From an uncultured beta proteobacterium (GTDB taxonomy: Bacteria > Pseudomonadota > Gammaproteobacteria > Burkholderiales > Burkholderiaceae): a DNA stretch of 24,412 nucleotides. A program made the translations under genes and the position numbers. A model generated the notes under the pieces. It searched no databases, had not been told where the DNA came from, and saw nothing but the letters and a program-made list of their open reading frames with translations. Positions 1 to 7,265 of the stretch are shown one piece after another. Position 1 is the stretch's first letter. Every line of letters begins with the position of its first letter. The stretch spans positions 1 through 24,412 of the forward strand of contig CAITHY010000100.1 in NCBI GenBank assembly GCA_903892315.1, written 5' to 3'.

Positions 1-62
1 CGTGGAGCAGCATCGACATCTGGATCGTAGCGGTAAATTTCGAATATACGGATATCACTCAT
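1..62 (-). CDS. sdhB: Succinate dehydrogenase iron-sulfur subunit, N-terminal fragment (partial)
   Basis: Only the first 20 codons are present; the gene runs off the left edge. The reverse strand starts ATG and reads MSDIRIFEIYRYDPDVDAAP. This matches the usual SdhB beginning, where a short beta strand leads into an R-Y-(D/N)-P-(D/E) motif of the 2Fe-2S ferredoxin domain. The start lies 16 bases beyond the sdhA stop, in the same direction, and is preceded by a purine-rich AGAGATAG stretch. SdhB would carry electrons from the SdhA flavin to the quinone site through its iron-sulfur clusters. The cluster cysteines lie outside the window, so identity rests on this short peptide plus its operon position. 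Confidence 0.85.
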   Translation of the reverse strand, partial: MSDIRIFEIYRYDPDVDAAP

Positions 63-78
63 CTTCTATCTCTTTTGC

Positions 79-1857
79 TTAGAAAGTACGTTCTTTAGGA
101 GGGAAGGACTCAACAGTGAGAGGCTTCAAGACAACTGGCTTATAAGAAAGCCTATTTCCCTCGCTGTACCAAAGGGTATGCTTCATCCAATTGTCATCAT
201 CGCGCTCTTGGTGGTCATCATGCGAATGTGCACCACGACTCTCTTTACGAGCTGCAGCAGAAATCATGGTTGCATTTGCAGTTTCGACTAAGTTAGCCAC
301 TTCTAGAGCCTCAATACGTGCTGTATTGAAAATCTCCGATTTGTCTTTAACCCATAAGTGCTTAGCGCGCTCTGTCAATTTAGCCATTTGACGAACACCT
401 TCATCCATCAACTCTTGATTGCGGAACACACCAGCATATTTCTGCATGCATTTACGAATATCGTTGGCAACATCTTGAGCGTATTCACCAGAAGTCGAAT
501 TATCCAAGGCAGCAATACGAACCAAGGTTTGCTCACCGGCATTTGCAGGCAACGGTTTAAATTCGCGATCCTTCAGATTCAAACCAACAATATGGTTACC
601 AGCCGCACGACCGAACACCAAGAGGTCGAGCAATGAGTTGGTGCCTAAGCGGTTCGCGCCGTGGACGGATACGCATGAACACTCGCCAATGGCGTACAAG
701 CCATTCACGATTTCATTATGAATACCGTTTGCTGGAACAACCACTTGACCATTGATGTTCGTTGGAATACCGCCCATCTGATAGTGAATCGTTGGCACTA
801 CAGGAATCGGTTCTTTAGTAACATCCACGTTCGCAAAGTTAATACCAATCTCATAAACCGAAGGTAGACGTTTCATGATGGTCTCGGCGCCAATGTGTGT
901 CAAATCGAGCACAACATAGTCACCCTTGGGGCCGCAACCGCGCCCTTCTTTAATTTCTTGGTCCATACAGCGGGATACGAAATCGCGTGGCGCCAAATCC
1001 TTATAGGTTGGCGCATAACGTTCCATGAAACGCTCACCATCTTTGTTGCGCAAGATACCGCCTTCACCGCGGCAACCTTCCGTCAACAACACACCGGCAC
1101 CAGCTACGCCAGTTGGGTGGAATTGCCAGAACTCCATATCTTCCAATGGAATACCTGCGCGAGCAGCTAGACCCATACCATCGCCAGTGTTAATAAATGC
1201 GTTTGTAGATGCATCCCAAATACGGCCTGCACCACCGGTTGCCAACATCACAATCTTGGCTTCCAAAATATAGACCTGACCGGTTTCCATTTCAAGAGCA
1301 GTAACGCCAACTACATCACCTGCATCATCACGAATCAAATCGAGCGCCAACCACTCAACAAAGAAGTTTGTTTTAGCGCGCACGTTACGTTGATACAAAG
1401 TGTGCAACATAGCGTGGCCAGTACGGTCAGCTGCAGCGCAAGCACGTTGCACAGGCTTCTCGCCATAGTTTGCTGTGTGACCACCGAATGGGCGCTGATA
1501 AATCGTGCCGTCTGGGTTACGGTCAAACGGCATACCAAAGTGCTCTAACTCATAAACGACTTTTGGAGCCTCACGACACATGAACTCGATCACGTCCTGG
1601 TCGCCTAACCAGTCAGATCCTTTGATGGTGTCATAAAAGTGATAGTGCCAATTATCTTCACTCATGTTGCCCAATGAGGCACCGATACCACCTTGTGCAG
1701 CAACCGTATGTGAACGTGTTGGGAATACCTTAGTAAGTACAGCAACATTCAAGCCGGCTTCAGCCAACTGTAATGAAGCGCGCATACCGGAACCACCTGC
1801 CCCAATGATCACCGCATCAAAACGGCGGCGTGGCAATGATTTTTTAATTGCAGTCAT
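79..1857 (-). CDS. sdhA: Succinate dehydrogenase flavoprotein subunit
   Basis: Catalytic subunit of respiratory complex II: it oxidises succinate to fumarate at a covalently bound FAD on the cytoplasmic face of the membrane. The product is 592 residues, a normal length. It opens with a dinucleotide-binding motif (GAGGSGMRA, about residues 19-27). The RSHTVAAQGG motif contains His50, the expected FAD attachment histidine. HPTG, an ERYAPTYKDLAPRD stretch with the catalytic arginine, and HYQMGGIPTN follow. I chose the ATG at 1857 because it has an upstream GTGGAAAG site and sits 4 bases after the sdhD stop. A longer reading to 1899 would overlap sdhD by 38 bases and add residues not usual in the family. 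It is the third gene of sdhCDAB. Confidence 0.98.
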   Translation of the reverse strand: MTAIKKSLPRRRFDAVIIGAGGSGMRASLQLAEAGLNVAVLTKVFPTRSHTVAAQGGIGASLGNMSEDNWHYHFYDTIKGSDWLGDQDVIEFMCREAPKVVYELEHFGMPFDRNPDGTIYQRPFGGHTANYGEKPVQRACAAADRTGHAMLHTLYQRNVRAKTNFFVEWLALDLIRDDAGDVVGVTALEMETGQVYILEAKIVMLATGGAGRIWDASTNAFINTGDGMGLAARAGIPLEDMEFWQFHPTGVAGAGVLLTEGCRGEGGILRNKDGERFMERYAPTYKDLAPRDFVSRCMDQEIKEGRGCGPKGDYVVLDLTHIGAETIMKRLPSVYEIGINFANVDVTKEPIPVVPTIHYQMGGIPTNINGQVVVPANGIHNEIVNGLYAIGECSCVSVHGANRLGTNSLLDLLVFGRAAGNHIVGLNLKDREFKPLPANAGEQTLVRIAALDNSTSGEYAQDVANDIRKCMQKYAGVFRNQELMDEGVRQMAKLTERAKHLWVKDKSEIFNTARIEALEVANLVETANATMISAAARKESRGAHSHDDHQERDDDNWMKHTLWYSEGNRLSYKPVVLKPLTVESFPPKERTF

Positions 1858-1861
1858 CGAA

Positions 1862-2227
1862 TTACACTTTCCACAAAATTTGAACGGCGTAGGCCGCACA
1901 GGCTACGAGATACAAAACAGTTAACACTTGGAGTGTTAGTCGAATGCTGACCGGCTTGATGTAGTCCATCCAGATATCACGAATGCCAATCCAGGCGTGA
2001 TAGAACAAGCTGATGAACGCCAACAGCGTTAATAACTTCATGAATTGGTTGCTGAACAAGGCAGACCAACCTTCGTAAGTAGCACTGCCAGTGATGCAGT
2101 AATCAACCAATAAAACAACTGTGAAAACCACCATCACAATCGCAGTTACGCGCTGAATGATCCATTCTTTAAGGCCGTAATGAGCGCCTACAACTAAGCG
2201 CTTAGGTCCAATTTGATAAATAGGCAT
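1862..2227 (-). CDS. sdhD: Succinate dehydrogenase hydrophobic membrane anchor subunit
   Basis: A 121-residue integral membrane protein with three hydrophobic segments (about residues 24-44, 63-83 and 95-117), the SdhD pattern. With SdhC it anchors complex II in the inner membrane and forms the heme b and ubiquinone site. The FYHAWIGIRDIWMDYI segment matches the E. coli SdhD FHAWIG...DY region. Asp88-Tyr89 correspond to the conserved pair near the quinone, and His77 is the conserved histidine of this helix. It lies 24 bases after sdhC and 4 bases before sdhA, so co-transcription and probable translational coupling are expected. Anchor subunits diverge quickly, so assignment rests on this motif plus operon order. 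Confidence 0.93.
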   Translation of the reverse strand: MPIYQIGPKRLVVGAHYGLKEWIIQRVTAIVMVVFTVVLLVDYCITGSATYEGWSALFSNQFMKLLTLLAFISLFYHAWIGIRDIWMDYIKPVSIRLTLQVLTVLYLVACAAYAVQILWKV

Positions 2228-2251
2228 GAAATTTCCTTAAATAATGTGCGT

Positions 2252-2671
2252 TTAGTACACGCCGAACAATTTGAGACCCACTACAGCAGTCAAAGCTAAA
2301 CCAAGGAACAAAACAAAAATGGCCGAACGATTTGCTTCAGACTTCTCTACGCCGATTTCTAAATCGAGTAAAAGGTAACGGATACCAGCACAGAAGTGGT
2401 GCAAGAAAGACCAGATCAAACCGAGGCAAATAATCTTGACCAAAATATTGCCAGTGAACGCTTGGAATTTTTGGTAGCTCAACTCAGATGCAAGGCTCTG
2501 ATCGAAGAGATACAAAATCAATGGCAACAAGAGGAACATCGCCGCCCCACTAATGCGGTGGAGAATTGACACTTTACCAGCCCAAGGAAGGCGGTATTTA
2601 ATCAACTGGGCAAGACCAATATTTCGGTATACCGGTCTATCTTTTTTTACATTTTGCTGTGAATCAACCAT
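2252..2671 (-). CDS. sdhC: Succinate dehydrogenase cytochrome b556 subunit
   Basis: First gene of the sdhCDAB operon; 139 residues, slightly longer than the E. coli protein. It is the larger membrane anchor of complex II and contributes a heme b ligand and quinone-site residues. The N-terminal RPVYRNIGLAQLIKYRLPW stretch leads into VSILHRISG (Ser35, Arg39), the conserved quinone-binding signature. The second helix carries LHHFCAGIRYL, with His91/His92; the histidine four residues before GIR is the likely heme ligand. Three hydrophobic helices are evident. The ATG at 2671 is preceded by AAAGAGATAGAG, a weak purine-rich site. The upstream 147 bases contain a G-tract array and a possible promoter, described separately. 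Confidence 0.95.
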   Translation of the reverse strand: MVDSQQNVKKDRPVYRNIGLAQLIKYRLPWAGKVSILHRISGAAMFLLLPLILYLFDQSLASELSYQKFQAFTGNILVKIICLGLIWSFLHHFCAGIRYLLLDLEIGVEKSEANRSAIFVLFLGLALTAVVGLKLFGVY

Positions 2672-2746
2672 GGGTAATCTCTATCTCTTTAGGTGGAGGT
2701 TCATTGTGGTTTTGTTGTATCGCAACATATTCTATTGGAAACCTTA

Positions 2747-2791
2747 GGGCTGGTGGGGATTTCTGTGGGTTTATAGGGGTTTAATAGGGGG
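2747..2791 (+). promoter_or_regulatory. G-tract array upstream of sdhC, overlapping a possible sdh promoter
   Basis: Five runs of three to five G on the plus strand occur at 2747-2749, 2755-2758, 2767-2769, 2776-2779 and 2787-2791, separated by A/T-rich spacers of 5 to 8 bases. On the strand of the sdh transcript these are C-runs. The last two spacers read TTTATA and TTTAATA, so the block looks like imperfect direct repeats. A TATAAA hexamer on the minus strand (2775-2770) is a plausible -10 box for sdhC, with a poor GTTAAA -35 box 17 bases upstream. Quadruplex folding is inference; one loop of 8 is just above the usual limit of 7. Confidence 0.35.
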
Positions 2792-2818
2792 TTTTAACGG
2801 ATATGTTCGGCAATGCCC

Positions 2819-3556
2819 TTAGTTCAATTTGTTTTCGTAATGCTGCTCTGAAGTGTCGTATCTCGCGTGACGAATTTCTACTGGCTTATTCCCGTAGGTA
2901 AATGCCACCCGCTCTACAGAAAGGAGTGGCGCACCTTCTGCTAAATGCAGATGCTTGGCTAGAGCCTCATCAGCGGCTACAGCCTTGATTTTTTCTTCCG
3001 CACGGACCATATGGGTGGCGTACTGACCCTCATAAAAGGCATACATCGGGCCATGCCATTCATTAAGCACCTCAAGATCTAGACCCTTAAAACGCGCACC
3101 TGGTAGAAAAATCTCTTCAAAAACAATAGGTTTGCCCGCAAAGCTCTGAATACGGTCAATATGAATAATCGGGTCGCCTGCCTTTAACTTAAGCAATTCA
3201 GCCACGTAAGCGCTGGCTTTGGTCTTTTCACAGGTCAAAAATTGGTTGATCAGGTGAAATTTCTCACCAGAATCGGGGGCTAAGCGTAAAAAACGATATT
3301 GCCAGTCATCTTCTTGGTGGGTGGCAACAAAGGTGCCCTTACCCTGGCGGCGAACCAGTAAATTTTGGGCTGCCAGCTCATCAATGGCTTTGCGCACGGT
3401 GCCTTGACTCACGGCATAACGGGCAGCGAGCTCCATCTCACTCGGAATAGCCATCCCCGGAAGCCATTCCGAGGCTTGCAAACTAGCCAAAATCATCGCC
3501 TTAATCTGTTCGTACAGAGGGCTAAATGAGGCGGTAGGCAAATTTACATCAGACAA
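2819..3556 (-). CDS. GntR-family (HutC/UTRA type) transcriptional regulator
   Basis: A DNA-binding regulator with an N-terminal winged helix-turn-helix: SPLYEQIKAMIL, then IPSEMELAARYAVSQGTVRKAIDELAAQNLLVRRQGKGTFV, the GntR signature. A C-terminal UTRA-like effector domain follows (about residues 90-245). It lies just upstream of sdhCDAB in the same direction and is divergent from mdh, so the likely role is control of these TCA genes; the effector is unknown. There is no ATG near the N-terminus. The longest frame begins with TTG at 3577 without a ribosome site. I prefer TTG at 3556, because GGAG sits five bases upstream, giving 245 residues starting MSDVNLPTASFSP. A perfect palindrome overlaps its promoter and suggests autoregulation. 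Confidence 0.88.
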   Translation of the reverse strand: MSDVNLPTASFSPLYEQIKAMILASLQASEWLPGMAIPSEMELAARYAVSQGTVRKAIDELAAQNLLVRRQGKGTFVATHQEDDWQYRFLRLAPDSGEKFHLINQFLTCEKTKASAYVAELLKLKAGDPIIHIDRIQSFAGKPIVFEEIFLPGARFKGLDLEVLNEWHGPMYAFYEGQYATHMVRAEEKIKAVAADEALAKHLHLAEGAPLLSVERVAFTYGNKPVEIRHARYDTSEQHYENKLN

Positions 3557-3602
3557 ATTAACTCCAGGCCGTGTCAATTGGATAAAATTCGAAGTAATTC
3601 TA

Positions 3603-3616
3603 GTCTTATATAAGAC
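3603..3616. promoter_or_regulatory. Perfect 14-bp palindrome, candidate GntR operator
   Basis: GTCTTATATAAGAC is identical to its reverse complement. It lies in the gap between the divergent gntR and mdh genes. It covers the proposed gntR -10 box (TATAAG on the minus strand) and ends four bases before the mdh -35 box. A two-fold symmetric A/T-centred site of this size is what a dimeric GntR regulator would bind. Assignment to this particular regulator is inferred from position; no second copy was noticed before sdhC. Confidence 0.65.
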
Positions 3617-3633
3617 ATCATTGACAGTGTAAA
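3605..3633 (-). promoter_or_regulatory. Predicted sigma-70 promoter of gntR
   Basis: On the minus strand a TTTACA box (3633-3628) and a TATAAG box (3610-3605) are separated by 17 bases; each matches consensus at five of six positions. Transcription would start near 3598, about 40 bases before the preferred TTG start. The -10 box is the right half of the palindrome, so a bound regulator should block it. Confidence 0.5.
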
Positions 3634-3650
3634 GCTAAAGTCCCTACACT
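3621..3650 (+). promoter_or_regulatory. Predicted sigma-70 promoter of mdh
   Basis: A perfect TTGACA box (3621-3626) is followed after 18 bases by TACACT (3645-3650), four of six matches. The predicted start is about 57 bases before the mdh ATG. The -35 box sits beside the gntR -35 box on the opposite strand and just downstream of the palindrome, so the two promoters overlap. Confidence 0.55.
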
Positions 3651-3714
3651 TGAATGGATAATAGAAAAGTTTTCATTAATTAACCTCTTAACCTTCTTCT
3701 GGAGTTCTAAGTAA

Positions 3715-4704
3715 ATGGCAAAAGCCCCAATGCGTGTCGCTGTAACCGGTGCAGCCGGTCAAATCGGATATTCCCTTTTATTCCGTATCGCCAATGGCGA
3801 CCTTTTGGGCAAAGATCAGCCCGTCATTTTGCAATTACTTGAAATTCCTGATGAAAAAGCTCAAAAAGCCTTAACCGGCGTCATGATGGAATTGGAAGAC
3901 TGCGCATTCCCACTTTTGGCAGGCATGACAGCGCACTCTGACCCAATGACTGCATTTAAAGACATCGACGTTGCTCTCTTGGTTGGCGCACGTCCGCGCG
4001 GCCCGGGTATGGAGCGTAAAGATTTACTCTCCGCGAATGCTCAAATTTTCACAGCTCAAGGCAAAGCACTAAATGCCGTTGCTAAAAAGACTGTCAAAGT
4101 ATTGGTGGTTGGCAACCCAGCAAACACTAATGCTTACATCGCTATGAAATCCGCCCCAGATATTCCTGCGAAAAACTTCACAGCCATGTTACGCCTTGAT
4201 CACAACCGCGCGCTCTCACAATTAGCTAGCAAGTTGAATAAACCAGTTGCTGATATTGAGAAATTAGTTGTATGGGGTAATCACAGCCCAACAATGTACC
4301 CAGACTATCGCTTCGCAACGATCGATGGTAAGTCAGTAAAAGACTCTATCAACGATGCTGCCTGGAACAAAGATGTATTTATTCCGACTGTTGGTAAGCG
4401 TGGCGCAGCCATCATTGAAGCGCGTGGCCTTTCTTCTGCAGCCTCTGCAGCAAATGCAGCGATTGATCATATTCACGATTGGGTTCTCGGTACTAACGGT
4501 AAGTGGGTAACAATGGGTATTCCTTCTAAAGGCGAATACGATATTCCTGCTGAAGTCATTTATGGCTTCCCAGTAGTTTGCGAAAATGGCGAATACAAAA
4601 TGATCGAAGGTTTAGAGATCGATGCATTCTCCCGCGAGCGCATGACCCACACCTTAAATGAATTACTCGAAGAGCAGGCTGGCGTTAAGCACTTGCTCTC
4701 ATAG
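3715..4704 (+). CDS. mdh: Malate dehydrogenase (NAD-dependent)
   Basis: Cytoplasmic TCA-cycle enzyme interconverting malate and oxaloacetate with NAD. The 329-residue length is right for the type-2 bacterial MDH family. The NAD-binding motif [15 protein letters not shown] is at residues 12-26. The mobile-loop arginines are in [13 protein letters not shown] (about 93-105). The catalytic pair is Asp162 in LRLDHNRAL and His190 in [27 protein letters not shown] near the C-terminus is also typical. A GGAG site lies ten bases before the ATG. It is divergent from gntR with its own strong -35 box, and the next gene follows after only 9 bases. SDH and MDH thus flank one regulator. Confidence 0.98.
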   Translation: MAKAPMRVAVTGAAGQIGYSLLFRIANGDLLGKDQPVILQLLEIPDEKAQKALTGVMMELEDCAFPLLAGMTAHSDPMTAFKDIDVALLVGARPRGPGMERKDLLSANAQIFTAQGKALNAVAKKTVKVLVVGNPANTNAYIAMKSAPDIPAKNFTAMLRLDHNRALSQLASKLNKPVADIEKLVVWGNHSPTMYPDYRFATIDGKSVKDSINDAAWNKDVFIPTVGKRGAAIIEARGLSSAASAANAAIDHIHDWVLGTNGKWVTMGIPSKGEYDIPAEVIYGFPVVCENGEYKMIEGLEIDAFSRERMTHTLNELLEEQAGVKHLLS

Positions 4705-4713
4705 GGAATCCAG

Positions 4714-5088
4714 ATGAAGAAAAACCTTCTCGCCATTAGCTTTGCTGTTGCTAGCCTTTTAGGTGCCACAAATGCATTTGCTGATGAAGAGGCATTTACT
4801 TGGACCTGTCAAGAAAGCAAGCAGTTCAAAACTGCTGGCTCAACTGAAAAGATCCGTTTAACCTGGGAATCCAAGACGTATGATTTGGATCGCCAAACTT
4901 CATTGCCGGGAAGCCTTCGTTACAAAAATACCAACTCTGGCTTCGACCTGGTGGTGTTGGGTAACAAGGCAATGTTGTTCAACATTAAAGCAGGTGTACG
5001 TCTTGCCGATTTCTGCCAAACAGCAGAGATGAAACAAGGTAAGTTGCCACACTTGTTTGCTGGCGCAGAACCATTTGTGCAGAATTAA
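4714..5088 (+). CDS. Small secreted protein, MliC/PliC-like (putative c-type lysozyme inhibitor)
   Basis: A 124-residue exported protein. Residues 1-23 form a clear signal peptide (KKN, hydrophobic core, cleavage after NAFA). There is no lipobox cysteine, so the mature protein should be free in the periplasm or secreted. The mature part has two cysteines, Cys32 in FTWTCQ and Cys101 in LADFCQ, placed to form a disulfide between the ends. Between them is a beta-rich pattern with KTYDLDRQTSLPGSLRY and then GNKAMLFN. This resembles the MliC/PliC fold (C...Y-x-L...SGxRY...KGxxAxL...C), but the SG core reads PGSLRY, so the match is imperfect. It starts 9 bases after mdh with an AGGGAA site and shares its transcript, ending at the next terminator. 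The inhibitor function is inferred. Confidence 0.5.
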   Translation: MKKNLLAISFAVASLLGATNAFADEEAFTWTCQESKQFKTAGSTEKIRLTWESKTYDLDRQTSLPGSLRYKNTNSGFDLVVLGNKAMLFNIKAGVRLADFCQTAEMKQGKLPHLFAGAEPFVQN

Positions 5089-5105
5089 TTTCTCACACTG
5101 CAGCA

Positions 5106-5139
5106 AATAAAAAAGCCGAGATTTCTCGGCTTTTTTATT
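5106..5139. terminator. Bidirectional intrinsic terminator
   Basis: A perfect inverted repeat: AATAAAAAAGCCGAGA, two T, then its complement. The GC stem is GCCGAG/CTCGGC with an ATTT loop, flanked by six A on the left and six T on the right. It can end the mdh transcript rightwards and the yaaA/DUF2863 transcript leftwards. Confidence 0.93.
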
Positions 5140-5193
5140 GCTCAGCGTTTCTTTTGTTTCTTTATATATTTTTCTTTTACTTCTTTGTTTTAT

Positions 5194-6405
5194 CTAGTGA
5201 AACAAAGGCTGCTGTGATGGCGCATCATCTGGCATTTCAGCATGCACTGCCTCACCTGAGCGATCTGGAAATAAAGGCGCACCACAGTCATCACAGAGCT
5301 CGGGATCAAATAGCATCGCATGACGGAATACATCCTCCACTCCCGCATCATGCAAGGCATCGCAAATCTTCTTAATCGGACTCTCATCATCCGAGAGGTC
5401 ATTCAAAGCATCGCTTGCCACACTTTCTCGGTCATACAGTGGCCAGATCACTCCATACATCACCTCAGACGAACCTTTTACACTGAAAGAAATTCGGTAC
5501 TCATCGGCTTGCTCCTCACCAAAAGCGCCGACTACACAAGATAAGCCAGCCGGCAGAATGCCCAAAGTGCTTTCCAGGAAATTGACTGCTGCACGAATAC
5601 TCAAAGGTCTCACATGCTTATCCGCTAAACGGCAGTTTGTGAAATATGCCTCTGGTAAGAGCAGTTCAAACTCGCAACCAGGCAATAACGATGCAATCGG
5701 CTCTTGCATGGCAGTTTGCCAACCAATCAAACTCACGCCCCGCTCCTGCCGAGCGGGTGGCTCAGCCTGCCAACGGAAAATAGGTGATCCGCTCGGCGCA
5801 GTTAAGGCGGCAATAATAAAACGTGGATCCGCTAAGACGGCAATGGTTTCTGACATATCGCGCAGCTCTAGCTTGACCTCTTTTCCAGAGATCGCAGCGG
5901 TTGCTAGAGCCTCGGTCAAGATACGGGTTTGACAATGCGAATGCGGCATTTGATCGATGCTATAAAGCCAAGGAACAATCGCTATGCGCGTATCTGTTGA
6001 AGCAATGGCGCTATGTAAGGCCTGAGCAGTTGACTCAATAATATTGACCGGCAATGGTCCCGAAGGAATTTGGTAACGGGTATGGGCAACAATAGGCATT
6101 GCTAAGAGCAAGACATCCCAATCCTGCCCTTCATGCTCAACCCTCAATGACTCAGCTAACGTTTCTGCAATGTCGGCAAGCACTTCAAAGGCTACTGTAT
6201 TGATGCGAAAGGTTTGGTCTAAGGCAGCATCAATCACATTTTGATTTTGACTTTTGAGTAAGCGCATTAAGCGCACGTTCAGGCGCTCTTCCCAAAAGCG
6301 ATCCTCAATTTGGCTACCAGATGCCGCCAAAGAAATGGCGTCAGCCACCATCTTCTCCACTTCAGGGGAATTGCGTTGCGATGCTTTAGTGCGATGCACA
6401 GCCAT
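5194..6405 (-). CDS. DUF2863-like protein of unknown function
   Basis: A 403-residue soluble protein with no signal peptide or membrane segment. It resembles the DUF2863 family of betaproteobacteria, recognised from the N-terminal ADAISLAASGSQIEDRFWE-type segment, the total length and the acidic C-terminus; no function is known to me. The C-terminus carries one CDDC motif (Cys371, Cys374) followed by GAPLFPD and an acidic, His-containing tail, so metal or redox binding is possible. Its ATG overlaps the yaaA stop by one base (TAATG), which predicts translational coupling. The transcript ends at the bidirectional terminator. Synteny with a peroxide-stress gene is the only functional hint. Confidence 0.75.
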   Translation of the reverse strand: MAVHRTKASQRNSPEVEKMVADAISLAASGSQIEDRFWEERLNVRLMRLLKSQNQNVIDAALDQTFRINTVAFEVLADIAETLAESLRVEHEGQDWDVLLLAMPIVAHTRYQIPSGPLPVNIIESTAQALHSAIASTDTRIAIVPWLYSIDQMPHSHCQTRILTEALATAAISGKEVKLELRDMSETIAVLADPRFIIAALTAPSGSPIFRWQAEPPARQERGVSLIGWQTAMQEPIASLLPGCEFELLLPEAYFTNCRLADKHVRPLSIRAAVNFLESTLGILPAGLSCVVGAFGEEQADEYRISFSVKGSSEVMYGVIWPLYDRESVASDALNDLSDDESPIKKICDALHDAGVEDVFRHAMLFDPELCDDCGAPLFPDRSGEAVHAEMPDDAPSQQPLFH

Positions 6406-7181
6406 TATTTTCTTTCTACCCTTCTAAATATCGGCTTATCTACTTTTGATTCAGCAGCATAGAACTTATAGCCGTCTAAATTAAAGCCTTTTAAATCAGC
6501 GGGATCGGTAATGCGATTCTCCACAACATATCTAGCCATTAAGCCACGAGCACGCTTAGCATAGAAAGAAATAATCTTGTACTTGCCATCCTTGGCATCC
6601 TGAAACACTGGGGAGATAACCTGGCAATCCAATTCTTTAGGCTGGAGGACCTTGAAATACTCTTCTGAAGCCAAGTTAAGCAGCACTGGCTTTTTTTGCT
6701 GCTGTAGAACCTGCTTAATAGAATCGGTTACGCGACCCCCCCAAAAGGCATAGAGATCCTTGCCCCGGGCGTTTTTGAATGCAGTACCCATTTCTAAGCG
6801 ATAAGGCTGCATGAGGTCCAGAGGCTTCAACACGCCATAAAGACCGGACAAAATTCGTATGTGGCCCTGGGCAAACTCTACCGCTTTAGCATTCAGCGTT
6901 TTGACGTCAAAACCATCGTAGACGTCCCCATCAAAGGCGTAGATTGCCGGCTTACTGTTTTCTTCCGTGAATTTCTTGGACCAATCCCGATAGCGACCGA
7001 CATTCAATGTGGCTAACTGATCGGATAAACCCATCAATTTGGCGATATCTTGCGGTGCCAGCTTCTTAAGATCAGCAATGAGCTTGGCTGATTCTGAGAC
7101 AAACTCGGGCAAGGTAGGCGCCTTGACCTTGGCGGGGGTCTTGTAATCCAGGGATTTAGCAGGTGAAAGAACGATCAGCAT
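6405..7181 (-). CDS. yaaA: Peroxide stress protein YaaA (UPF0246)
   Basis: A 258-residue protein with the hallmark start [13 protein letters not shown]. Further family motifs are [48 protein letters not shown] and [17 protein letters not shown]. In E. coli YaaA is an OxyR-controlled cytoplasmic protein that lowers free iron and limits DNA damage from hydrogen peroxide; the fold also binds DNA. Length and motifs are typical and complete. It is the first gene of a leftward pair, overlapping the DUF2863-like gene by one base. The divergent 84-base gap with the aminotransferase holds a palindrome. No OxyR site could be identified by eye. Confidence 0.95.
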   Translation of the reverse strand: MLIVLSPAKSLDYKTPAKVKAPTLPEFVSESAKLIADLKKLAPQDIAKLMGLSDQLATLNVGRYRDWSKKFTEENSKPAIYAFDGDVYDGFDVKTLNAKAVEFAQGHIRILSGLYGVLKPLDLMQPYRLEMGTAFKNARGKDLYAFWGGRVTDSIKQVLQQQKKPVLLNLASEEYFKVLQPKELDCQVISPVFQDAKDGKYKIISFYAKRARGLMARYVVENRITDPADLKGFNLDGYKFYAAESKVDKPIFRRVERK

Positions 7182-7222
7182 GGCACAATTTGTTTATGTA
7201 TTTTTACCATTCTAGCGACTAC

Positions 7223-7234
7223 CGGATATATCCG
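7223..7234. promoter_or_regulatory. 12-bp perfect palindrome in the yaaA/aminotransferase divergent gap
   Basis: CGGATATATCCG is self-complementary and lies between two divergent genes. A weak plus-strand promoter (TTACCA at 7204-7209, 17 bases, TATATC at 7227-7232) would overlap it. It could be an operator, but a 12-bp palindrome with an A/T core may occur by chance and no regulator is encoded beside it. Confidence 0.3.
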
Positions 7235-7265
7235 CTTTAAAAGAACGACCACCACCCCTATCCTC

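Noticed and set aside
895..1170. Open frame on the plus strand inside sdhA
   Set aside because: Antisense shadow of a strongly conserved gene; no ribosome site and no recognisable protein features.
1858..1899. Longer N-terminus for sdhA starting at 1899
   Set aside because: It overlaps the end of sdhD, lacks a ribosome site and adds residues absent from the family; the ATG at 1857 has a good site and normal spacing.
5154..5932. Several plus-strand frames across the DUF2863-like gene
   Set aside because: Mirror frames of the coding strand; low-complexity His-rich or random composition and no promoter.
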